NCBI RefSeq assembly: GCF_004348985.1
Contig: NZ_SMKW01000077.1
Coordinates: 1 to 44,206 of the forward strand
Source of the DNA: Saccharopolyspora elongata
GTDB lineage: Bacteria; Actinomycetota; Actinomycetes; Mycobacteriales; Pseudonocardiaceae
Direction of reading: 5' to 3'
Length of the DNA stretch: 44,206 nucleotides
Both the position numbers and the translations under genes were made by a program. This document shows, in pieces, positions 34,207 to 41,599 of the stretch (the first letter of the stretch is position 1; each line of letters begins with the position of its first letter). The notes beneath the pieces are model-generated. The model did not search any database and was not told where the DNA came from. It was given only the letters and a program-made list of their open reading frames with translations.

Positions 34207-35145
34207 CTAGCCGCGGGTCTCCGGCACCGGACCCTGCGCGCTGCTCGCGACGCCGTAGTGCCCGGCCTGCCGCTCGGCCTGCTCCCGCAACGCCAGCACG
34301 ACCGCCACCCGCCCCGAGGCGCTGTCCAGGTTGTCCACCGTGGACAACGACGACGCCAGCGCCGGATCCGCGCGCACGACGCCGACCGGCCCGGTCCCGT
34401 CCGCCGAGCCCGCGCCACCGGCGAGCACCGCGCCCTGGCCCGCGCGGTCGAGCTGCGCCGCGAAGCGAGCCAGCGTCGCGGCCTTGTCGCCCGCTCGGTC
34501 GCTCTCGATCCGGCCGCCGGTGAGCACCACGGCGAGCTGCGCGGGCCGCAGGCCCGGCGAGGCGGTCGCGAAGCCGCCGTCGGCCAGGCCCGCGAACGCC
34601 GCCGCCCGCTCCTGGTCGCCGGTCTGCGGCTGCCCGCTCTGCGGGTTCAGCAGGGCCAGCGGCCCGATCAGGCCGCCGGCCATGGTGCCGGGATCCGCCG
34701 CCGTGGGCAGCTGCACCCCGGCGGGCAGCAGCTCGGTGACCACGCGCCGCAACTGGTCCGCCCGGCCCGGGTCGGCGAACGACTTGCCCAGCCGCACCTC
34801 GCCGGTGACTTCCGCACCCGCCGCGCGCAGCAGCTGCCCGACCGCGTCGCGCTGCTGGTCGTCGGTGTTGTCGGAGGTGATCAGCACGACGCTGCGCTGC
34901 GCCAGCTGGCCCTGCACGGCCATCGGCCCGACCGCGGAGCCGAACGTGTCCGCGGCCGCGACCTGCGTCTTGAGCGTCGTCCGCTCGGCGTTGAGGTCGT
35001 CGACCTGCGCCTGCAGGGACCGCTGCTCGTCGCCGACTCCCGCCAGCAGCCGGCCGCTGAGGGACGTGGATCCGACGAGGACGCCCACGGCCAGCGCCAG
35101 GAAGACCGCGGCGATCGACACGATGTGGTACCGCAACGAGATCAC
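34207..35145 (-). CDS. mctB: copper transporter family protein (MctB-like)
   Basis: A 312-residue envelope protein. An N-terminal signal anchor (about 5-28, IVSIAAVFLALAVGVLVGS) precedes a coiled coil (about 38-65) and an alanine-rich extracytoplasmic domain. This is the layout of Rv1698 (MctB), a mycobacterial protein linked to copper resistance and outer-membrane function. In a genus without mycolic acids the role may differ. GTG 35145 overlaps the steA stop (GTGA). Confidence 0.88.
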   Translation of the reverse strand: MISLRYHIVSIAAVFLALAVGVLVGSTSLSGRLLAGVGDEQRSLQAQVDDLNAERTTLKTQVAAADTFGSAVGPMAVQGQLAQRSVVLITSDNTDDQQRDAVGQLLRAAGAEVTGEVRLGKSFADPGRADQLRRVVTELLPAGVQLPTAADPGTMAGGLIGPLALLNPQSGQPQTGDQERAAAFAGLADGGFATASPGLRPAQLAVVLTGGRIESDRAGDKAATLARFAAQLDRAGQGAVLAGGAGSADGTGPVGVVRADPALASSLSTVDNLDSASGRVAVVLALREQAERQAGHYGVASSAQGPVPETRG

Positions 35146-36326
35146 GAGAAAAGCCCCTTGAGATAAGCGAAGACGGACTCGGCGGTGTCGGCGACCAGCC
35201 CCACGAACGCGGTGCCCAGCCCGGAGACCACCAGCGCCACGGCGGCCACCAGCAGCACCGCGAGGACCAGCAGCACGATCGCGCCGACCGGCGTCCGGCT
35301 GCGCTGCAGCGTCGCCACCGCGGCCCCGTCGATGACCTTGCTGCCCAACCGGAGCCGGGTGAGGAACGTCGACGGGTTCGAGCCGGAACGCCCGCGGTCG
35401 AGGAATTCGCCCAGCGTCGCGTGGAACCCGACCGTGATCACCAGGCTCGCCTTGTGCGCGTCGGCGAGCAGCAGCGCCAGGTCCTCCGGGTTCCCGGACG
35501 CCGGGAACGTCACCGCGCCGATCCCCAGATCCTGTATGCGCTCCAGGCCGGGCGCGTGCCCGTCGAGATGCGCCGGGATCACGAGCTCCGCGCCGCACTT
35601 GAGGGTGGCGGTGGCGATGGTGTCCGGGTCGCCGACGATGACGTCCGGCTTGTACCCGGCCTTGCGCAGCGTCTCGGCGCCGCCCTCCACCCCGATCAGC
35701 ACCGGCCGGTACTCGCGGATGTACTTCTTCAGCCGCTGCAGGTCGTCGGCGTGGCCGTAGCCCGGCGCCACCACGAGCACCTGGCGCCCCTCCATCGAGA
35801 TGCCGAGCTCGGGCACGCCGATGCCGTCGAGGATCAGCGTCCGCTCCTTGCGCAGGAACTCGATGGTGTTCGCCGAGAACGCCTCCAGCTGCGTCGACAT
35901 CCCGGCCTTCGCCTCGATGAGCAGATCGGCGACGGAGTTGGCGTCCTGCGAGGTCCCGCGCCCGACCTCCCGCTCCCCGACGAACACGCCGCCCTCGTGC
36001 AGCCGGATCTTCGCGCCGTCCTTGATCCGGTGCACGACCTCGGGGCCGACGCCGTCGACCAGCGCGATGCCTGCCGACAGCAGCACCTCCGGCCCGAGGT
36101 TCGGGTAGCGCCCGGAGATCGACGGGGCGGCGTTGACCACCCCGATCACCCCGGCCGAGACCAGCGCTTCGGCCGTGCGCCGGTCCAGGTCCGCGTGGTC
36201 GATCACCGCGATGTCGCCGGACCGGACCCGGCGCAGCACATCACCCGGGCGCCGCTCCACCCTGGCGATCCCGACCACACCGGGCAGGCTTTCCTGCTGA
36301 CGGGCAAGCAGACCGCTGAGTTTCAT
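35142..36326 (-). CDS. steA: SteA-like cytokinetic ring protein
   Basis: A 394-residue protein with a thiamin-pyrophosphokinase-like cytoplasmic fold (GDIAVIDHADLDRRTAEAL near residue 37; DVIVGDPDT near 230) and one transmembrane helix near the C-terminus (about 345-370). It corresponds to Rv1697 and to SteA of Corynebacterium, which works with SteB in cell separation and localises to the division ring. The downstream mctB-family gene, coupled by 4 nt, fills the place of steB. Confidence 0.88.
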   Translation of the reverse strand: MKLSGLLARQQESLPGVVGIARVERRPGDVLRRVRSGDIAVIDHADLDRRTAEALVSAGVIGVVNAAPSISGRYPNLGPEVLLSAGIALVDGVGPEVVHRIKDGAKIRLHEGGVFVGEREVGRGTSQDANSVADLLIEAKAGMSTQLEAFSANTIEFLRKERTLILDGIGVPELGISMEGRQVLVVAPGYGHADDLQRLKKYIREYRPVLIGVEGGAETLRKAGYKPDVIVGDPDTIATATLKCGAELVIPAHLDGHAPGLERIQDLGIGAVTFPASGNPEDLALLLADAHKASLVITVGFHATLGEFLDRGRSGSNPSTFLTRLRLGSKVIDGAAVATLQRSRTPVGAIVLLVLAVLLVAAVALVVSGLGTAFVGLVADTAESVFAYLKGLFS

Positions 36327-36393
36327 GCACCGATGGTGACAAATCGATCACCTGTTGTTGGTACGCCACGCCGATGCCGTTGGGCCGAACGGC

Positions 36394-38214
36394 CTAGTTG
36401 CCGCTGCGTTCCCGCTTCTTGGGAGCCGCCTTGCCGCGCCGCCGGAAGCGGGCCTGCGCCAGCTTGTAGGCCGTCGCGGTGTCCAGGAGCTCCTCCGCGT
36501 GGGCCCGGCCGGTCTCCGTGGAATCCATCCCGGCCAGCATCCGCGCCAGCTCGACGACCCGCCGCTCGTCGGCGACGACCCGCACGTCGCTGCGGGTCAG
36601 CCCGCCGTCCGCGGCGCCCTTGTCCACCACCAGGTGGCGGTCGGCGTAGGCGGCGACCTGCGGCAGGTGGGTGACGACCACGACCTGGTGCGTCCGGGCC
36701 AGGCGGGCCAGCCGCCGCCCGATCTCCACCGCGGCCCGTCCGCCGACACCGGCGTCGACCTCGTCGAAGACCAGCGTCGGCACCGTGTCCGCGTCGGCGA
36801 GCACGACCTCCAGCGCCAGCATCACCCGGGACAGCTCACCGCCCGAGGCGCCCTTGTGGATCGGCAGCGCGGGCGCACCGGAGTGCGCGATCAGCTGCAG
36901 CTCGACCTCGTCGACCCCGTCCGGGCCGGCGTGCAGGGTCCGGCCCTGCACGGGCAGCGCGTTCGGGTCGCCGGCATCGGCTTCCTTCGGCTCGACGACG
37001 ACCTCCAGCCGCGCCTGCGGCATCGCCAGCCCGTCGAGTTCCTCGGAAACCGCCGCGGAGAGCCCCACCGCGGCTTCCTTCCGCGCCTCCGAAACCGCGA
37101 CCGCGTGCTCGGCGAGCTCGACCGCGAGTTCGTCGCGCCGCGCGGCCAGCGCCGCCAGCGCCTCCTCGGAGGTGTCCATCCCGGACAGCCGGCTGCGCGC
37201 TTCGTCGGCCCACGCCAGCACGCCGTCGACGTCCGCGGCGTACTTCTTGGTCAGCTGCTTCAACTCGGCCTGCCGGGCCAGCACCTGCTCCAGCCGGGCC
37301 GGGTCGGCGTCCAGCCGGTCCAGGTAGCCGCCGAGCTCGCCGCCCACGTCGGCCAGCACCGCGACGGCCTCGGCCACCCGCGGCTCCAGCTCCCGCAGCG
37401 CCGGGTCCTCGGCGCCGCCGAGACGCCGCCGGGCCTCGCCGATCAAGCCGATCGCGCCCGGCGCATCCGGGTCGCCGTCGACCGCGCCGGTGAGCGCCAG
37501 ATGAGCCCCCGTCGCGATCTCCCGGAGCTGGTCGACGTCCGCGAGCCGCCGCGCCTCGTCGACCAGCGCGACGTCCTCACCGGATTCCGGGGCGACGGCC
37601 TCGATCTCGGCCAGCCCGTGCCGCAGCAGCTCCGCTTCCCTGGCCAGTTCCCGCGAGCGTTCGGTGCGCTCGGTGAGCTCCCGCACCGCTTCGGCCCACT
37701 CCGCGCGGACCCGCTGGTAGTCGGCGAGCACGTACAGCACGGGATCACCGGCGAACCGGTCCAGCACCGCGCGCTGCTCACCGGACCGCAGCAGCCGCAG
37801 CTGGTCGTTCTGGCCATGCACGGCCAACACCTGCTCCGCCAGCTCGGAAAGCACGGCGTTGGGCACCGACCGACCGCCGAGGTGCGCTCGCGACCGGCCG
37901 TCGGCCGTCACGGTCCGCACCGCGATCAGGCTGCCGTCGTCGTCGGGCTCGGCCCCGGCATCGGCGGCGACCTTGGCCGCCGGCGAGTCGATCGTCGTCT
38001 GGAACCGGCCCTCCACGACGGCACGCTGCGCACCGGACCGGACGCGCGAGGCATCGGCCCGACCACCACCGAGCAGGTGCAGCCCGGTGACCACCATCGT
38101 CTTACCGGCGCCGGTCTCACCGGTGACCACGGTCAGGCCGGCGTGCAGTGCGAGCGTGGCGTCGTCGATGACGCCCAGTCCCTGGATGCGCATCTCCGCC
38201 AACACATCAAGCAC
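36394..38214 (-). CDS. recN: DNA repair protein RecN
   Basis: A 606-residue SMC-like ATPase. Walker A is GETGAGKT (32-39), a central coiled coil spans about 150-400, and the C-terminal half carries the ABC signature GGELSRVMLAL and Walker B LVFDEVDAGVGG. It helps repair double-strand breaks. The start may be GTG 38214 or the in-frame ATG 38193. I found no SOS box in the 98 nt upstream. Equivalent to Rv1696. Confidence 0.95.
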   Translation of the reverse strand: MLDVLAEMRIQGLGVIDDATLALHAGLTVVTGETGAGKTMVVTGLHLLGGGRADASRVRSGAQRAVVEGRFQTTIDSPAAKVAADAGAEPDDDGSLIAVRTVTADGRSRAHLGGRSVPNAVLSELAEQVLAVHGQNDQLRLLRSGEQRAVLDRFAGDPVLYVLADYQRVRAEWAEAVRELTERTERSRELAREAELLRHGLAEIEAVAPESGEDVALVDEARRLADVDQLREIATGAHLALTGAVDGDPDAPGAIGLIGEARRRLGGAEDPALRELEPRVAEAVAVLADVGGELGGYLDRLDADPARLEQVLARQAELKQLTKKYAADVDGVLAWADEARSRLSGMDTSEEALAALAARRDELAVELAEHAVAVSEARKEAAVGLSAAVSEELDGLAMPQARLEVVVEPKEADAGDPNALPVQGRTLHAGPDGVDEVELQLIAHSGAPALPIHKGASGGELSRVMLALEVVLADADTVPTLVFDEVDAGVGGRAAVEIGRRLARLARTHQVVVVTHLPQVAAYADRHLVVDKGAADGGLTRSDVRVVADERRVVELARMLAGMDSTETGRAHAEELLDTATAYKLAQARFRRRGKAAPKKRERSGN

Positions 38215-38313
38215 CCTATCGGCATCCCCCGAGAAGTGGTGCCCCGCTGGGGTGATCAGCGCATGAATTGAAATTGTGGCTGTTTGCAGCTGTGCAGGCG
38301 GCGCCGCCGCGGC

Positions 38314-39210
38314 TCAGCGGGCGGTGGCGGGGCCGCGCCAGCCCTGGACCGGGAGCTCGAACTTGCGCACCAGGCGATCGGTGAAGGCCGTGTCGTGCAG
38401 CCGCACCAGGCGCAGCGGCGTGCTCCCGGCGACCACCTCGACCCGCGCGCCCGGCGGCAGGTCGAACTGCCGCTGACCGTCGCAGAACAGCACCGCGTGG
38501 TGGCCGTGCTGGTCGATCTCCAGCGCCACCAACGACTTCTGCGACACCACCAGCGGGCGGGCGAAGAGCGCGTGCGCGTTGCTCGGCACTACCAGCAGCG
38601 CCTGCACCTCCGGCCACACCACCGGGCCGCCCGCGGAGAACGCGTACGCCGTGGAACCGGTCGGGGTGGAGCACAGCACGCCGTCGCAGCCGAACGCCGA
38701 CACCGGGTGGCCGTCGACCTCCACGACCAGGTCCAGGATCCGCTCCCGGCTGCTCTTCTCGACGCTCGCCTCGTTCAGCGCCCAGGTGCGGGCCAGGACC
38801 TCGCCGTCGAGCTTCGCGGTGACCTCGATGGTCATCCGCTCCTCGACGTAGTAGCGGGACTCGACGACGGCGGCCACCGCTTCGTCGAGCGCGTCGGAAT
38901 CGGCCCCGGCCAGGAACCCGACCCGGCCGAGGTTCACCCCGAAGACCGGCACGTCGGCCAGCCGCGCGATTTCCGCGGCGCGCAGGAGTGTCCCGTCACC
39001 GCCCAGCACCAGGACGAGTTCCGTGCCCGCGGCCGCCTCCGGGCCGGGCTCGACCACCCGGAGGTAGCAGTCGGAGCTGAGCTCCGGGGCCTCCTCCGCG
39101 AGCACCCGCACGCACAGGCCCGCGTCGATGAGCTGACCGGCGACCTTCTCCGCGGTGCGCATGTTGTGCTGCCTGCCGGTGTGCACCACCAGCAGCACCT
39201 CTCGGGTCAA
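38314..39210 (-). CDS. nadK: NAD kinase
   Basis: A 298-residue polyphosphate/ATP-NAD kinase with the GGDGT motif (70-74), FGVNLGRVGFL and the NE/SS segment. It makes NADP+. TTG 39210 is preferred: AAGGAG lies 5 nt before it and the protein then begins MTREVLLVVHTGRQ like its homologues, whereas GTG 39216 overlaps the Shine-Dalgarno itself. Equivalent to Rv1695 (ppnK). A structured leader of about 170 nt precedes it. Confidence 0.93.
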   Translation of the reverse strand: MTREVLLVVHTGRQHNMRTAEKVAGQLIDAGLCVRVLAEEAPELSSDCYLRVVEPGPEAAAGTELVLVLGGDGTLLRAAEIARLADVPVFGVNLGRVGFLAGADSDALDEAVAAVVESRYYVEERMTIEVTAKLDGEVLARTWALNEASVEKSSRERILDLVVEVDGHPVSAFGCDGVLCSTPTGSTAYAFSAGGPVVWPEVQALLVVPSNAHALFARPLVVSQKSLVALEIDQHGHHAVLFCDGQRQFDLPPGARVEVVAGSTPLRLVRLHDTAFTDRLVRKFELPVQGWRGPATAR

Positions 39211-39232
39211 CTCCACTCCTTAAAGCTTTTCT

Positions 39233-39250
39233 AAGCGGCGGGAGCCGCTT
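39233..39250 (-). other. short hairpin before the nadK ribosome site
   Basis: AAGCGGC (39233-39239) and GCCGCTT (39244-39250) form a 7-bp stem with a 4-nt loop, ending 23 nt upstream of the chosen nadK start. On the minus strand it is followed by AGAAAAGC rather than a U-run, so it is not a classical intrinsic terminator. Confidence 0.5.
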
Positions 39251-39284
39251 GCGGTGTGGGACTCAGCTTGCACCGCCGCGGGTT

Positions 39285-39370
39285 CTCAGGGGTCTTCTCG
39301 CGAGGACAGCCCCGACGTGGTGAATTGGCATTCATGATGTCGGGGATCCCACAGCGAGAAGGCTCCTGAG
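39285..39370. other. 86-nt imperfect hairpin between tlyA and nadK
   Basis: The segment folds back on itself: CTCAGG with CCTGAG (39285-39290/39365-39370), an 8-bp stem (39294-39301/39354-39361), a 7-bp stem (39310-39316/39339-39345) and TGAAT with ATTCA (39321-39325/39330-39334) around a TGGC loop. The internal loops are symmetric (3/3, 8/8, 4/4). GCGGG (39278-39282) and CCCGC (39380-39384) may extend the base. It lies 46 nt after the tlyA stop and 74 nt before nadK. No known RNA family was recognised. Confidence 0.6.
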
Positions 39371-39416
39371 GTTCCGCCACCCGCACCGCCACGCAAACCA
39401 CTCTAGAAACAATCAG

Positions 39417-40256
39417 TCAACGGTGCGAGCTCTTGCCTGAAGTCTGGGGTCCCTGCCGGACCGCGTCCAACACGAGCGCCTCCGCCGCATCCGCATCGGT
39501 GCTCGCGCCGGGCCGCAGCCAGGCGAAGTACTCGACGTTGCCCGACGGACCGGGCAACGGACTTGCCACGACACCGCGCAGGCCGAGGCCCAGATCGGCG
39601 GCGAACCGCACGACCTCGAGGACCGCTTCCGCCCGCAGCTCGGGATCGCGTACCACGCCACCCGAGCCTAGCCGCTGCTTGCCCACCTCGAACTGCGGTT
39701 TGATCATCGGCACCAGATCGGCTTCCGGCGTGGCGCAGGCTGTCAGCGCCGGCAGCACCAGCTTCAGCGAGATGAACGACAGGTCGGCCACCACCAGGTC
39801 CACCTGGCCGCCGATGTCCTCCGGGGTCAGCGACCGCACGTTCGTCCGGTCGTGGATCCGCACCCGCTCATCAGTCTGCAGCTTCCAGACCAGCTGCCCG
39901 TAACCGACGTCGACGGCCACCACCTCGCGCGCTTCGCGGCGCAGCAGCACATCGGTGAACCCGCCGGTGGACGCGCCGGCGTCCAGGCAGCGGCGGCCGG
40001 CGACCGTCAGCCCGGCCGGCTCGAACGCCTCCAGCGCCCCCACCAGCTTGTACGCGCCGCGCGACGCCCAGCCCGGGTCGTCGAAGTCCTCGGCGACCAA
40101 CACCGGGGCATCGATCTCGACCGCGGTCGCGGCCTTGCGGGCCACCATGCCGCGCACGCTCACCCGCCCGGCGGTGACCAGTTCCGCGGCGTGTTCACGG
40201 GATCGGGCAAGCCCGCGACGAACCAGTTCGGCATCCAACCGCGCCTTGCGTGGCAC
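39417..40256 (-). CDS. tlyA: TlyA family rRNA 2'-O-methyltransferase
   Basis: A 279-residue protein: N-terminal S4-like RNA-binding domain (about 4-60, RLDAELVRRGLARSREHA) and a Rossmann/FtsJ methyltransferase domain (LDAGASTGGFTDVLL near residue 95; catalytic-type Lys in MIKPQFE). In M. tuberculosis TlyA (Rv1694) methylates 16S and 23S rRNA and sets capreomycin susceptibility. GTG 40256 is 9 nt from AGGAG. Confidence 0.94.
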   Translation of the reverse strand: MPRKARLDAELVRRGLARSREHAAELVTAGRVSVRGMVARKAATAVEIDAPVLVAEDFDDPGWASRGAYKLVGALEAFEPAGLTVAGRRCLDAGASTGGFTDVLLRREAREVVAVDVGYGQLVWKLQTDERVRIHDRTNVRSLTPEDIGGQVDLVVADLSFISLKLVLPALTACATPEADLVPMIKPQFEVGKQRLGSGGVVRDPELRAEAVLEVVRFAADLGLGLRGVVASPLPGPSGNVEYFAWLRPGASTDADAAEALVLDAVRQGPQTSGKSSHR

Positions 40257-40261
40257 TACCG

Positions 40262-40492
40262 TCAGCTCCTGTGTGCACTCGTTCCGGAGAGGAGGTTGTC
40301 CGCCTTCGACAGCGCATCGGTGAGCGCGGCGTGCACCGCCTCGAACCGTTCGACGTGCTCGGCGACCGGCAGTTCCCGCACCTCGTCGAGACGGGCCACC
40401 GCCGCCGCGATGGCGTCGACCGCCGGCTGACCGTCGTCGGCCGGGCGCGCCAGCATCGCGGGATTCGGCGCCTGCTGCCACGGAGAGGTCAT
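40262..40492 (-). CDS. small conserved protein of unknown function (Rv1693 position)
   Basis: A 76-residue mainly helical acidic protein, with helices near 24-60 (VDAIAAAVARLDEV; HVERFEAVHAALTDAL). It lies between the HAD-IIA and tlyA genes, where M. tuberculosis has the small Rv1693, and stops 5 nt before tlyA. ATG 40492 has GGAG only 3 nt upstream; GTG 40546 would add 18 residues but has no ribosome site. No function can be assigned. Confidence 0.75.
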   Translation of the reverse strand: MTSPWQQAPNPAMLARPADDGQPAVDAIAAAVARLDEVRELPVAEHVERFEAVHAALTDALSKADNLLSGTSAHRS

Positions 40493-40588
40493 CCGCTCCT
40501 GCTCCCATCGATCACGCCGCGATGGCTGTAGCGGCGACGCGTCCACGCTAGCGGAACGCTCCGACGACGCCGCCGCGACATGCGCCGG

Positions 40589-41599
40589 TCAGGCCAAACC
40601 CAGTTCCTTCAACGCATCCTGCGCGCGCTCGTCGGCTCCGCGCACGGCGACCGGCCCCGACGACGCCGCCCACCACGCGGCGCAGAGCGCGCGGAGCGCC
40701 GAAATCGCATCGCCCGGCTGCTCCCCGGCCTGCGCGGCCAGTTCCAGCGAGTCGCCGCCGACGCGGACCTGCCACGCGGGCTGCGCGCCGATCGCGACCT
40801 CGTCGGCCGACTGGTTCAGGGCGCGGAGATCCGCGCCGACGTAGCCGGGCCGCATGTCGGCGGTGGCTTCCAGCAGCTCCCGCGCCGTGCTGACGCCGGT
40901 CAGCACCATCAAGACCGGCATCGCGGCGTTGACCGCGCCCGCGATATCGGTGTCGAGCCGGTCGCCGACCATCAGCGGCTTCTCGGCCCCGGCGGAAGCG
41001 ACGGCCCGGTCCAGCAGCGGCCGCTCGGGCTTGCCCGCCACCAGCGGCTCCTGATCGGTGGCCGCCTGCACGAGCGCGACGAGCGCACCGTTTCCGGGCG
41101 CCAGGCCGCGCTCGGTCGGCAGCGTGCGGTCGCCGTTGCAGGAGACCCACAGCGCGCCGGCGCGGATCGCCAGGCACGCCTCGGTGAGGTCGCGGTAACC
41201 GATCTCGGTGTACAGCCCCTGCACGACCGCGACCGGCTCGTCGGTGAACTCGCGGACCGGCACCAGCCCCGCCTTGTCCACCTCGGACACCAGCGCCGGC
41301 GAACCGACGACCAGCACCTTCGACCCCGGCGGCAGCTTCTCGGCCAGCATCGCGGCACCGGCCTGGGCGCTGGTGCTCACCTCGGTCCGGTCCGCATCCA
41401 GGCCGAGGCCGACGAGGTGGTCGGCCACGGCCTGGTCCGGCTTGGACGCGTTGTTGGTCACGTAGCGGACCGGGACGCCGCGGCGGTGCACCTCCTGGAT
41501 CGCCTCCAGCGCACCGGGGACGAGTTCACCGCCGCGGAACACCGTGCCGTCGAGGTCGAACAGCACGACATCATGGCCGTCGAGAAGCGTGCCGCTCAC
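40589..41599 (-). CDS. HAD-IIA family phosphatase (glycerol-3-phosphate phosphatase-like)
   Basis: A 336-residue HAD-IIA (NagD-type) hydrolase. Motif I is FDLDGTV (D15, D17), motif II TNNAS, and motif III/IV KPERPLL and VGDRLDTD. The C-terminal extension beyond about 260 is longer than in minimal NagD. The M. tuberculosis equivalent Rv1692 is a glycerol-3-phosphate phosphatase. GTG 41599 overlaps the stop of the TPR gene (GTGA). Confidence 0.9.
   Translation of the reverse strand: MSGTLLDGHDVVLFDLDGTVFRGGELVPGALEAIQEVHRRGVPVRYVTNNASKPDQAVADHLVGLGLDADRTEVSTSAQAGAAMLAEKLPPGSKVLVVGSPALVSEVDKAGLVPVREFTDEPVAVVQGLYTEIGYRDLTEACLAIRAGALWVSCNGDRTLPTERGLAPGNGALVALVQAATDQEPLVAGKPERPLLDRAVASAGAEKPLMVGDRLDTDIAGAVNAAMPVLMVLTGVSTARELLEATADMRPGYVGADLRALNQSADEVAIGAQPAWQVRVGGDSLELAAQAGEQPGDAISALRALCAAWWAASSGPVAVRGADERAQDALKELGLA

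Noticed and set aside
38215..38313. SOS (LexA) box before recN
   Set aside because: No TCGAAC-N4-GTTCGA-like dyad is present in the gap.
39285..39370. Integron attC site
   Set aside because: The hairpin lacks the conserved GTTRRRY/RYYYAAC outer boxes and there is no integrase or cassette array.
39285..39370. Transfer RNA
   Set aside because: It is a single long hairpin, with no cloverleaf, anticodon arm or T-loop GTTCRA sequence.
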